A stretch of DNA of 6,725 nt from Methanosarcina sp. (GCA_017883485.1 JADGNM010000142.1:1-6725); one strand, 5' to 3'. Shown: positions 1-5,350, counted from the first letter of the stretch. Program-made: numbers and translations. Notes: generated by a model not told the origin, from the sequence alone.

Positions 1-60
1 GGCGAGGGTTCACTTCATCCCTGACTTGAAAGTCAGGGTATTCGTGACCCCCGCGCTCCC
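1..60. mobile_element. Extended hairpin, possible IS200/IS605 (tnpB-type) end
   Basis: Seen: a 9-bp perfect stem (CCCTGACTT at 19-27 with AAGTCAGGG at 30-38) sits inside an outer stem (GGGTTCAC at 6-13 with GTGACCC at 44-50, one bulged T), with symmetric TTC internal loops between them. The segment is GC-rich compared with what follows. Known: subterminal imperfect hairpins mark the ends of IS200/IS605 elements, and a structured RNA overlaps the right end of tnpB genes. Inferred: this is the end of such an element whose body lies to the left of the window. No transposase is visible here, so it could also be an unrelated structured RNA or a terminator. Confidence 0.4.
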
Positions 61-507
61 AAGTAATAAACTGGAAGTTTACGAAGAAGAATGCTGATGA
101 GAAGCTGTCCAAGTATTATGTTCCATAATTAAATTGTTGCGACACTAGTTAGTCTCTGCCTGACTGCCCATTAGATTAATGAGCCTCGAAAATATCAAGA
201 TCCTTAAGAAATAAATAAGGTCCTCTTGCTCTTTGAGTGCAATAGACAGAAAGCGGACCACGTCATCTTAGGACCTATCGAACCCTTCAACTAAGAACCT
301 ATCCAAAAGTCATAACAGTCATTGTAAACGTTTCAATTTGTCTATAATATCGAGTAAATGTTCCAGTTGTATACTCCAATGCAAAATAATATAGACAGCA
401 AAACTTTTCGAATAGTTTCGAAGTCGACTAATAAAATTAAAAAAGAATTTTGACTACAGTATTCTTCATTTTCCTAAGTAACATACCGAAAATTTTTCCT
501 TGCCATT
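61..507. other. Non-coding stretch, no supported gene
   Basis: About 450 bases with frequent stops in all frames. An open stretch from 48 to 113 (+) ends in a Lys-rich peptide (KNADEKLSKYYVP) but has no start and could be a coding scrap. An inverted pair AGGTCCT (218-224) and AGGACCT (270-276) is separated by 45 bases, and TTCGAA occurs twice at 407-412 and 417-422. None of this supports a named feature. Confidence 0.5.
430..455 (-). terminator. T-rich candidate terminator of the small membrane protein gene
   Basis: Read on the minus strand this is a run of T-rich sequence (TTCTTTTTTAATTTTATTAG), starting about 55 bases past the TGA stop at 508-510. Archaeal transcription commonly ends on oligo-T tracts without a hairpin, so this is a reasonable 3' end for that gene. 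No stem-loop precedes it. Confidence 0.3.
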
Positions 508-816
508 TCATCTTTTTGAGTTACGTTCTTCTTCGAGCTCTCCACCAGCTATAGAAGCATAAGCAATCCAATAAAGCAACGTTTCAAATAAACCATAAAG
601 AATTGCAACTATGAGCATGAAAGCAATCGCACAGTACTGATTTGAGAAATGAGAATAAATATAAAAGCTTATGAAAAGTAGCCCTAAACCAACGAAAAAG
701 TTACGTATAAAGATAAGTGCCTTATCTTTTGTTGTGAATACTTCCTCGTCTTGGTTGTCTTTAATTATTTCCAGAACCTTAGCAGCAATGGGGTCGTCTT
801 TTGTTGTAATTTCCAT
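508..816 (-). CDS. Small two-helix membrane protein, unknown function
   Basis: Protein of 102 residues from the ATG at 814-816; a GTG four codons upstream (826-828) would give 106. I prefer the ATG because the TATA-like box at 835-843 places transcription start close to it, and a weak GTGAG lies 7 bases before it. Numbered from the ATG, the first 33 or so residues are acidic and charged, followed by two hydrophobic helices at about 34-56 and 62-88 with a very short connecting loop. The tail is charged (EEERNSKR). The hairpin topology suggests an integral cytoplasmic-membrane protein with both ends in the cytoplasm. No family is recognised and there is no catalytic motif. The gene stands alone, with no same-strand neighbour nearby. 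It could be a membrane anchor or a small stress protein, but nothing seen decides this. Confidence 0.7.
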   Translation of the reverse strand: MEITTKDDPIAAKVLEIIKDNQDEEVFTTKDKALIFIRNFFVGLGLLFISFYIYSHFSNQYCAIAFMLIVAILYGLFETLLYWIAYASIAGGELEEERNSKR

Positions 817-834
817 ATGTGTGCTCACTTTCGG

Positions 835-843
835 TTTATATAG
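835..843 (-). promoter_or_regulatory. Archaeal TATA box for the gene at 508-816
   Basis: On the minus strand the sequence reads CTATATAAA. Its centre is about 23 bases upstream of the ATG at 816, so the transcript would start at or within a few bases of that codon. This suggests a leaderless or near-leaderless mRNA and argues against the GTG start at 828. Confidence 0.45.
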
Positions 844-1015
844 AGGGATTAATTTGCTAGTATAAAAGTTAGCTATGAATTAATTTCTGCATAAAGTTGC
901 CAACAATTCTTTTGACTTATCTCAATCTATTCAAGTGCAGGGAAGCAGCGACTGAGAGCATTTCGAAGAATGTTTCTATCCACTAATAGCTTATCTAAAA
1001 AGTATAGGAATTACG

Positions 1016-1168
1016 ATGCAGTGTAATGTTTTGCAATTGCAAAACGAAAAATCTGTCACGGCTAATAGATCTCTAATGAATTCTGGATTAATTAAACCGT
1101 TATACATTGACGAAGCCAATAACATTCAGAGCAATGGGATTTTTCGGATCTATTCTAAGATATCCTGA
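1016..1168 (+). CDS. Possible 50-residue ORF, unknown
   Basis: ATG at 1016 is preceded by AGGA at 1006-1009 with a 6-base spacer, a reasonable ribosome site. It encodes 50 residues beginning MQCNVLQLQN and ending RIYSKIS, with no membrane segment and no recognised motif. The frame is open back to 956 without a start better than 1016. Its TGA shares one base with the ATG of the next ORF (TGATG at 1166-1170), an arrangement typical of translational coupling. Alternatively both ORFs are halves of one frame-broken gene, or chance. A perfect palindrome lies inside it (1028-1045). Confidence 0.3.
   Translation: MQCNVLQLQNEKSVTANRSLMNSGLIKPLYIDEANNIQSNGIFRIYSKIS
1028..1045. repeat. Perfect 18-bp palindrome
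   Basis: GTTTTGCAATTGCAAAAC is fully self-complementary with no loop. A symmetric, uninterrupted dyad is the usual shape of a dimeric regulator's operator rather than of a terminator, and no T-run follows. It lies 12 bases into the possible ORF at 1016, so it could regulate that ORF, or it could be the true upstream element if that ORF is not real. Confidence 0.5.
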
Positions 1169-1377
1169 TGCTAAAGTGCATAATGAACGAAACCCACCAG
1201 ATCCAGGGAGATCTCGCGGTCAGTACGGTACATATTAAAGAGTGTATTAGCATCCCCGGAATATATTGTAAACTCGATACTGCACAACCCGAAAGTTTTC
1301 TGATAGATTTTAATCTTCAGCCTGTAGATCTTCGCCCCAATATGCAGCACAACATCATGTTTAAAGGTCAAAGCTGA
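1168..1377 (+). CDS. Possible 69-residue ORF, unknown, coupled to the upstream ORF
   Basis: Encodes 69 residues (MLKCIMNETH... to ...MFKGQS), soluble in character, alternating hydrophobic and polar residues as in beta strands, with no recognised family. There is no separate ribosome site; the ATG overlaps the stop of the preceding ORF. Codon choice looks ordinary for the genome (both A/T- and C-ended codons), which favours this strand over an equally long minus-strand frame that needs a TTG start. Together the two ORFs would make about 119 residues, so a single gene broken by one frame change is the main alternative. Confidence 0.35.
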   Translation: MLKCIMNETHQIQGDLAVSTVHIKECISIPGIYCKLDTAQPESFLIDFNLQPVDLRPNMQHNIMFKGQS

Positions 1378-1390
1378 CAATATGAAATTT

Positions 1391-1474
1391 AGCAGTTTAT
1401 TCTTAGCAGTTTATTCTTAGCAGTTTATTCTTAGCAGTTTATTCTTAGCAGTTTATTCTTAGCAGTTTATTCTT
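1391..1474. repeat. Tandem array, six identical 14-bp units
   Basis: AGCAGTTTATTCTT is repeated six times without a mismatch, starting at 1391, 1405, 1419, 1433, 1447 and 1461. The array ends 3 bases before the GGAG ribosome site (1478-1481) of the SnoaL-like gene. Each unit contains a TTTATT core and a TAG across the unit junction, and 14 is not a multiple of three, so the array is not coding. It probably lies in the promoter or 5' leader of that gene. Complete identity of the copies suggests recent expansion by slippage. Confidence 0.95.
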
Positions 1475-1477
1475 ACT

Positions 1478-1481
1478 GGAG
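1478..1481 (+). promoter_or_regulatory. Ribosome binding site of the SnoaL-like gene
   Basis: GGAG, 8 bases before the ATG at 1490, matches the archaeal anti-Shine-Dalgarno sequence and fixes the start codon. It directly follows the 14-bp tandem array. Confidence 0.6.
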
Positions 1482-1489
1482 AGTTTGTT

Positions 1490-1879
1490 ATGTCAAATGT
1501 CAACAGCACCCAAACCCGCAAACAGGCAGCTGTGCAATTCCTGCAGCTCGTTGTGACGGGCCATATCGATGAGGCTTACGAGAAATATGTGGACATGCAG
1601 AGCAAGCATCACAATCCGTTCTTTCCTGCCGGTTTTCCGGAGCTGCGAAAGGCGATGATCGAGAACCACGTCCAGTTTCCGAACAAGCAACTTACAATTA
1701 AGAACGTGCTCGGCGACGGCGACCTGGTGGCAGTGCACTCCCACATCTTGCTGCGCCCGGGCGAGACAGGCATATCCGCCGTGCACCTGTTTCGCTTTCA
1801 AGATTACAAGATTGTAGAAATGTGGGACTGCAACCAGCCCGTACCAGCCAACTCACCAAACAAGGATGGAGCATTCTAG
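1490..1879 (+). CDS. SnoaL/NTF2-like domain protein
   Basis: A 129-residue protein, about the usual length of a single-domain SnoaL-like (NTF2-fold) protein. The N-terminal helix (about 9-37, with AAVQFLQLVVTGHIDEAYEKY) is followed by the HHNPFFPAGFPEL segment (41-53) and the strands LVAVHSHI, AVHLFRF and YKIVEMWDCNQP, the last being a hallmark of polyketide cyclase-like and COG4922-type SnoaL relatives. The fold is a cone-shaped barrel that binds a small hydrophobic ligand; the real substrate is unknown, and annotation as an aldol-condensation enzyme is by family only. No signal peptide is seen, so it is cytoplasmic. By my count about two-thirds of third codon positions are G or C, against about a third in the first 50 codons of the next gene, which suggests import from a GC-rich bacterium. 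It appears to be a single-gene unit. Confidence 0.85.
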   Translation: MSNVNSTQTRKQAAVQFLQLVVTGHIDEAYEKYVDMQSKHHNPFFPAGFPELRKAMIENHVQFPNKQLTIKNVLGDGDLVAVHSHILLRPGETGISAVHLFRFQDYKIVEMWDCNQPVPANSPNKDGAF

Positions 1880-1930
1880 GAAGTAAAAAAATAATAAGAA
1901 AACGACTTCCTTCTAAGGTAAAAGGTTGCT
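1878..1930 (+). terminator. Weak candidate terminator after the SnoaL-like gene
   Basis: AGGAAGT (1878-1884) can pair with ACTTCCT (1905-1911) over an AT-rich 20-base loop, overlapping the stop codon. No T-run follows directly; the next one is at about 1941-1946 (CTTTTATAAT). The stem is short, so this is tentative. Confidence 0.2.
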
Positions 1931-2126
1931 GCCTTCCGTCTTTTATAATATTCTCCAAATACACTTATAAAATCATTAGAAAGAAAAAATAGATGTTCAT
2001 TGCCATGCAACTTGCTTTTGCACCTTCATTTCCTGTGCAGGTTTTGTTTCTCTAATTGTTCAGCTGTTAAGACAATTTGAAAAAAAATGGAAAGATAGAA
2101 ATGATAAAAAAGTGAGAAATTAAAAA

Positions 2127-2735
2127 ATGAAAACCGAAGACCAGGTTTCTGACAATTCCCAAGAAAAACTTAACCGGTTACTGGCAAGATTGGAAGATAC
2201 CAGAGAAAAGATGGAAATCGAAACTCAAACTTTTATTGAAGCTACAAAACAATTTACATTAGAGTGGACTCGAAGAGAAATTGAACTGGCCATACTTTCT
2301 CTGGGGAGTGAATCTTCTTTTGACAACCTAGAGTATGATAACGAAAAACTCAGTAAATTAAAGTCAGGCTTGAAAGAATTTCCCTTCCGGGTATCGAATA
2401 TTGTTGAATCCAACCTCAACCAAGAAGATCTTTGGATTCACAGAAAAACACAACTTCACGCAGGAATTTCAATGGATTACATTGAGTTTAAAAAATATAA
2501 GATGCTAAAGGAGCTAACAGTAAGCATTCGACTGATCCTTGGATGCTCCGCAGAATTCTTAGGTGAACTTAACGATGGAAAGCCTGAAGGGAAAGGATGG
2601 GTAAAAGAAAGCGAAAAGAGAAAGTATGTTTGCTTTCTCAGGTTTTCTGATGAAATGACAGCCTCCTTAAACCGTTATTTCGATAGACTCGAGGAGTTTT
2701 TTGTGTTAAATCATAAAATAAAGGAAGGTATATAA
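2127..2735 (+). CDS. Hypothetical protein, 202 residues, helical N-terminus
   Basis: A soluble, strongly charged protein with no signal peptide or membrane segment. Residues about 12-58 are rich in Glu, Lys, Leu and Gln with few helix breakers (KLNRLLARLEDTREKMEIET...) and look like a coiled coil. A second helical part covers about 70-95, and the C-terminal half (about 118-200) mixes helices with short strands and ends in another Leu/Phe-rich amphipathic stretch. I do not recognise the family. The ATG at 2127 follows an A-rich leader with only a weak GTGAG 10 bases upstream. Codon use is AT-ended, like a native gene and unlike the SnoaL-like gene before it. No partner gene is adjacent: the next feature is a decayed gene on the other strand. 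It may be an oligomeric or adaptor protein, but that rests only on helix content. Confidence 0.75.
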   Translation: MKTEDQVSDNSQEKLNRLLARLEDTREKMEIETQTFIEATKQFTLEWTRREIELAILSLGSESSFDNLEYDNEKLSKLKSGLKEFPFRVSNIVESNLNQEDLWIHRKTQLHAGISMDYIEFKKYKMLKELTVSIRLILGCSAEFLGELNDGKPEGKGWVKESEKRKYVCFLRFSDEMTASLNRYFDRLEEFFVLNHKIKEGI

Positions 2736-2752
2736 AGTTAATTAGTGAGATA

Positions 2753-2989
2753 TCATATTTTAGAAAGTTTGGGTTTGAGTTCACTTTTTAGCGGTTCAAA
2801 GAAATAAACTTTAATCTTCCTTCTTTTCACCCAACGATTAAAACGCTGTTTGAGTTTTTCTTCAACGATATCAACAAGGTCTTTATCTCTTATCGGTTTT
2901 ACTATATACCCATCAGCGCCGTGATTTACGGAATCAATGAAAGGATCAATATGTGGATGTTCCTTGAAGCTGAAGTTCTGAGTAAATGC
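2753..2989 (-). pseudogene. C-terminal remnant of a response-regulator receiver domain
   Basis: The open frame reads 78 residues on the minus strand without any start codon. It opens with AFTQNFSFKEHP (the strand-4 Thr/Ser region), continues to GADGYIVKPIRDKDLVDIVE, which is the characteristic strand 5 with its conserved Lys followed by Pro, then helix 5, and ends with a basic tail RWVKRRKIKV. The first half of the receiver domain, including the phosphorylated Asp and the acidic pocket, is absent: an in-frame stop precedes it at 2990-2992 and no matching sequence is visible beyond. Lacking the phospho-acceptor it cannot work in signalling. A second overlapping open stretch on the same strand (2946-3116, about 56 codons including YILISTLNEYKYRKNGFM) may be another scrap, but I cannot assign it. 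Confidence 0.7.
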
Positions 2990-3207
2990 TCAGGCAAAAA
3001 TAAGAAGTTTGTATACCAACCCCATAAAATTGTCCATCTCTCAAAGACTTCATAAAGCCATTCTTACGATATTTATATTCATTTAATGTCGAGATGAGTA
3101 TGTAAACTTCAGAACTTTAGTTTTTTTTCTATATCGCTCGACTTAATATATTTCAAAGGCGTATTATTATCGTTCTTTGCTTCTAAAAGCAGAGTAGACT
3201 TAAATTT

Positions 3208-3217
3208 GAGGGGTGGG
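3208..3217 (+). promoter_or_regulatory. Ribosome binding site deciding the start at 3221
   Basis: GAGGGGTGGG ends 3 bases before the ATG at 3221; its GGTG core matches the archaeal anti-Shine-Dalgarno sequence. It lies inside the longer reading that would start at TTG 3206, so the ATG is preferred. A TATA-like TTAATATATTT lies further upstream at about 3142-3153. Confidence 0.45.
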
Positions 3218-3220
3218 TCT

Positions 3221-3400
3221 ATGGAGCATTTTTTCCCAAAAAAAATAATAGCGATAGTTTTAACGCTATTCATAGTGGTCTCAATGCTATCGTTTTGGTT
3301 ATTAACACAATATTTAGCAGATGAGCAAATACACCCTGTGGTGTTCATTGTAATTACTATGACGATCATTATTGGTACACTGATGACTTTATGCAAATGA
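3221..3400 (+). CDS. Small two-helix membrane protein, 59 residues
   Basis: From ATG 3221 the protein is MEHFFPKK followed by a hydrophobic helix (about 9-32, IIAIVLTLFIVVSMLSFWLL), a short polar loop (ADEQIHP) and a second helix (about 39-57). Almost the whole protein lies in the membrane. The Lys pair before helix 1 suggests that the N-terminus is cytoplasmic. No family is recognised. It is the first of three same-strand envelope-type genes and is followed after 74 bases by the secreted repeat protein. A minus-strand frame across the same bases starts at TTG and lacks a ribosome site, so it was not chosen. Possible roles such as small-subunit or anchor functions are guesses. Confidence 0.55.
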   Translation: MEHFFPKKIIAIVLTLFIVVSMLSFWLLTQYLADEQIHPVVFIVITMTIIIGTLMTLCK

Positions 3401-3474
3401 TGCTGTCAAATCCTGTAAAAGGTTGTAAATTGGTAACATCTACTTGTCTTTTATTTTCAATATGAGGTATGGGG

Positions 3475-3951
3475 ATGATCCTGAAATACATAGCTCTTAT
3501 CTTTTTAGTATTTGGATCAATGATATTTACCGCGAACTGTATATTAACAAGTGCATCGTATCAGGCAGCACCAGACGGCTGGGTAATGGCGTTGCCAAAA
3601 CCAGCCGACACAAATGAAAACTTAAATAACCTTGTTGGATCAGGAATAATAGATGAAAGTACTCTTGTTGAAATAGGACTAAGAGGTGCATCGAGCCAGA
3701 CAACATCAAAAAACCAGGAAATGACGTTGCTAAACTCAACCAGCAAAACTGAAGATCTAAATAACCTCGTTGAATTAGGACTAATAGACAAAAGTTCCCT
3801 TGTCGAGTTAGGATTAGTGGATAAAACCCAGATCGATGACAATTTATCTTCAAAAGATCTGGGTGAATTAGAGGATAATAATTCTGCAGGAATATTGAAT
3901 GCGCAACTGAATAACACTACAGAAATAACCCAATATCTTACAGAGATCTAG
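3475..3951 (+). CDS. Secreted protein with duplicated Leu/Val-rich repeat
   Basis: I place the start at ATG 3475 (158 residues) because GAGGT at 3464-3468 is correctly spaced for it and would be too close to the ATG at 3469. Residues 1-28 form a signal peptide or N-terminal anchor (MILKYIALIFLVFGSMIF, then TANC). A Cys at 22 lies near the cleavage region, but the flanking residues do not make a good lipobox. The mature part contains two copies of a 20-residue unit at about 50-69 and 95-114 (LNNLV..G.ID.S.LVE.GL). Each unit is itself built of two Leu-Val-x-x-Gly-type half repeats of about 10-11 residues. The C-terminal tail is acidic and Asn-rich, and NST and NNT sequons could be N-glycosylated. 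It is probably exported or surface-exposed. The family is unknown; the repeat suggests a binding or structural role rather than catalysis. Confidence 0.7.
   Translation: MILKYIALIFLVFGSMIFTANCILTSASYQAAPDGWVMALPKPADTNENLNNLVGSGIIDESTLVEIGLRGASSQTTSKNQEMTLLNSTSKTEDLNNLVELGLIDKSSLVELGLVDKTQIDDNLSSKDLGELEDNNSAGILNAQLNNTTEITQYLTEI
3622..3816 (+). repeat. Internal duplication in the secreted protein gene
   Basis: Two related 60-base segments, 3622-3681 and 3757-3816, lie exactly 135 bases (45 codons) apart and encode the LNNLV..G.ID.S.LVE.GL unit. The copies have diverged at the DNA level while keeping the protein pattern, which suggests an old, selected duplication. Confidence 0.75.
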
Positions 3952-3983
3952 GAATTAACGTGACCAATTTCACAACATGAGAA

Positions 3984-3994
3984 ATATTTAAATA
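3984..3994 (+). promoter_or_regulatory. TATA-like box before the 36-residue peptide gene
   Basis: ATATTTAAATA is centred about 31 bases before the ATG at 4020, placing transcription start within a few bases of it. There is no ribosome site in between, in line with a leaderless or nearly leaderless message. Confidence 0.4.
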
Positions 3995-4019
3995 GATAAC
4001 TTTCGATAATATATTATGA

Positions 4020-4130
4020 ATGATAAAATTTAGTATATGGTCACAGTATCTATTTTTTGTACTTATTTTAGTCACAATAATGGTAGCTATCTGTACACTT
4101 GGAGTTATTATTATTATATCTCCAAAATGA
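4020..4130 (+). CDS. Possible 36-residue single-helix membrane peptide
   Basis: Starts MIKFSIWSQY and then forms one continuous hydrophobic helix (about residues 10-33, rich in Leu, Val, Ile) before ending in SPK and TGA. It is too short for routine gene calling. Support is the well-placed TATA-like box, the clean helix with a basic residue at each end, and its position 68 bases after the secreted repeat protein. There is no ribosome site, and an ATG at 4016 in another frame stops after five codons. It could be a small regulatory membrane peptide or a toxin-like peptide; equally, AT-rich DNA can encode such a helix by chance. Confidence 0.4.
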   Translation: MIKFSIWSQYLFFVLILVTIMVAICTLGVIIIISPK

Positions 4131-4196
4131 GTTACCCTCTTTCCGAAATTTCCATTAAAGTTTTTTCTTTTCTAGAAGCATCTTAATGTTTAGCCA

Positions 4197-4976
4197 TTAC
4201 TTTGGATTATCGAAAAGAGCAGGGTACTTCTCTCGTAGTGGTTTTTCGAGTTCTTTATCGAATTTTGTATTATTATAGAGTTTCCACTTTAGAAAGCTGG
4301 TCGATAGTTAAATTTTTAGCTCCTTCAAGATTTGTTCCCGCAAGGTTAGCAAAACCAAAGTTAGTTCCTTCAAGATGAGCCTCCCATAGATCAATCTCTT
4401 CAAGACAAGTCGCTTTTAAATCTAAACAGTTTGCCTCTCCATTATTAAAAGAATTTTTGCGTCTCCCAATAACTGTAAGAATTGCTTGAATATCTAAAGA
4501 CACTTTTCTTACTTCTGGCACTTCGCTCTTTGCGCTTTCGTTAGCCTGAATATCAATGGCTAGATGCATATTTTTTTATTTCCAATTCTTTCAGTACTCG
4601 AATTCTTTCTAACATAAGCCGTTAAGATTTCCATAATTTGCCAGTAGTCTTTGTCAGATTCGTTTGCATTCTTTCAAGGGTATATATTCCACCCAAATCT
4701 AATCTGTAATTTGTCACTTCCTAATTGATCAATTGCCCAAGTAAAATTTCGGTAATCTGACCTTCAGAGAAACCTTTTAGATTTTCCTGAGCAATTTTCA
4801 TGTTAGCTTCGAGAGTATCTTGAGCAGCTTTAGATTATCCTGAGTTTTTTTACCTTCATCCAGATTCGGATCTAATTTATGTATTTTGTCACAAATGTTA
4901 GTCGTCCCAAATCCCTCCATTCATTAAAAAGAGAAGGAGGAAGATTAGGAGTTAATCTCCGCTCCTTGTTATCCAT
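4197..4976 (-). pseudogene. Decayed pentapeptide-repeat protein gene, seven frame breaks
   Basis: Reading the minus strand in consecutive pieces restores one protein. It starts at ATG 4974-4976 with MDNKERRLTPNLPPSLFNEW. A linker follows that resembles a coiled coil (DEGKKTQDNLK, then AAQDTLEANMKIAQENLKGF and SEGQIT). Next come AIDQLGSDKLQIR, GGIYTLER and NESDKDYWQIMEILTAYVRK, a conserved block that precedes pentapeptide repeats in many cyanobacterial and methanogen proteins. VSLDIQAILTVIGRRK leads into the repeats themselves (A/C-D/N-L-x-x units: NCLDLKATCLE, AHLEGTNFGFANLAGTNLEG). It ends AKNLTIDQLSKVETL, then YNNTKFDKELEKPLREKYPALF to TAA at 4197-4199. Frame changes fall near 4875, 4829, 4745, 4697, 4665, 4570 and 4275. 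The 98-codon open frame at 4273-4569 is only one piece of this, not an intact gene. The longer N-terminal membrane region usual in relatives appears missing. It is non-functional. Confidence 0.85.
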
Positions 4977-5037
4977 CACCGATATAACACCCCATTGCGT
5001 AATTCATTAAAAGTCTCGACTATAATAAACCATGAAG

Positions 5038-5261
5038 CTACTTTTTTATGATAACCTTTTTTATTTTGAGAACTGGATACCCCCACTCAGCAAAAATGTG
5101 TTTAAAAACAGCAGCAGAGACAATAATATCCATCGAATCCAATACTGATTGGATTTTATTAAGGTGGTTTGCTCTAAACATAAAGAACTGTCCTTCTTTA
5201 GAATTCTAATCACAAGCTCTTGCATGTAAGAAAGGCCTGTTATGGAGCCTTTAATGCCTGT
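5038..5261 (-). pseudogene. Frame-broken coding remnant of unknown family
   Basis: Two minus-strand frames join into one sensible protein end. The upstream frame (5261 to about 5190) reads TGIKGSITGLSYMQELVIRILKK in pieces, and the downstream frame reads KEGQFFMFRANHLNKIQS and on through LDSMDIIVSAAVFKHIFAEW to GYPVLKIKKVIIKK and TAG at 5038-5040. The switch lies close to 5190 in an AAG/AAA-rich stretch. The downstream frame has a stop just before the junction, so one base change there broke the gene. Codon and residue composition look protein-coding, but I do not recognise the family. There is no ribosome site before the in-frame ATG at 5223-5225, so it is probably the C-terminal end of a longer lost gene. 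Confidence 0.45.
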
Positions 5262-5340
5262 TCACGAAGATAAATTAAGAAATGTCAAAATAGACGAGAT
5301 ATCAAAGATAGACGAAATATCGAAAACAGACGGATATTAA
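5242..5340 (+). CDS. Doubtful 32-residue ORF with IDEISK repeat
   Basis: ATG 5242 follows AAAGG at 5231-5235 with a 6-base gap. The peptide is MEPLMPVHEDKLRNV followed by KIDEISKIDEISKTDGY, a hydrophilic helix-like repeat. It overlaps the decayed minus-strand remnant at its 5' end and ends 60 bases before the M24 peptidase. It may be only the coded reading of an imperfect DNA repeat. Confidence 0.2.
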   Translation: MEPLMPVHEDKLRNVKIDEISKIDEISKTDGY

Positions 5341-5350
5341 GATAGACACG
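5290..5350. repeat. Imperfect 18-bp tandem repeat
   Basis: ATAGACGAGATATCAAAG (5290-5307) is followed by ATAGACGAAATATCGAAA (5308-5325), a shortened third copy (ACAGACGGATATTAAG, 5326-5341) and a partial fourth (ATAGACACG, 5342-5350). Two units differ at only three positions. It lies 51-111 bases upstream of the M24 peptidase start and could be regulatory or a slippage product. Confidence 0.6.

Noticed and set aside
407..422. TTCGAA twice, four bases apart
   Set aside because: Too short to separate from chance and not tied to a promoter.
671..865. Plus-strand 64-residue frame
   Set aside because: It is antisense to the small two-helix membrane protein, which has a TATA box and clear membrane helices.
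1171..1380. Minus-strand 69-residue frame over the orphan ORF
   Set aside because: It starts at TTG without a ribosome site or promoter; the plus strand has a coupled ATG. Not fully excluded.
1391..1474. CRISPR array
   Set aside because: The 14-bp units are directly joined with no spacers.
1698..1964. Minus-strand 88-residue frame across the SnoaL-like gene
   Set aside because: Arg-rich artefact of the GC-rich third positions of the true gene.
3109..3396. Minus-strand 95-residue frame with a lipoprotein-like start (ITMNTTGC)
   Set aside because: It needs a TTG start and has no ribosome site, and the plus-strand frame over the same bases has a good one.
3527..3917. Two long minus-strand frames opposite the secreted repeat protein
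   Set aside because: They mirror its repeat, lack start signals and have implausible composition.
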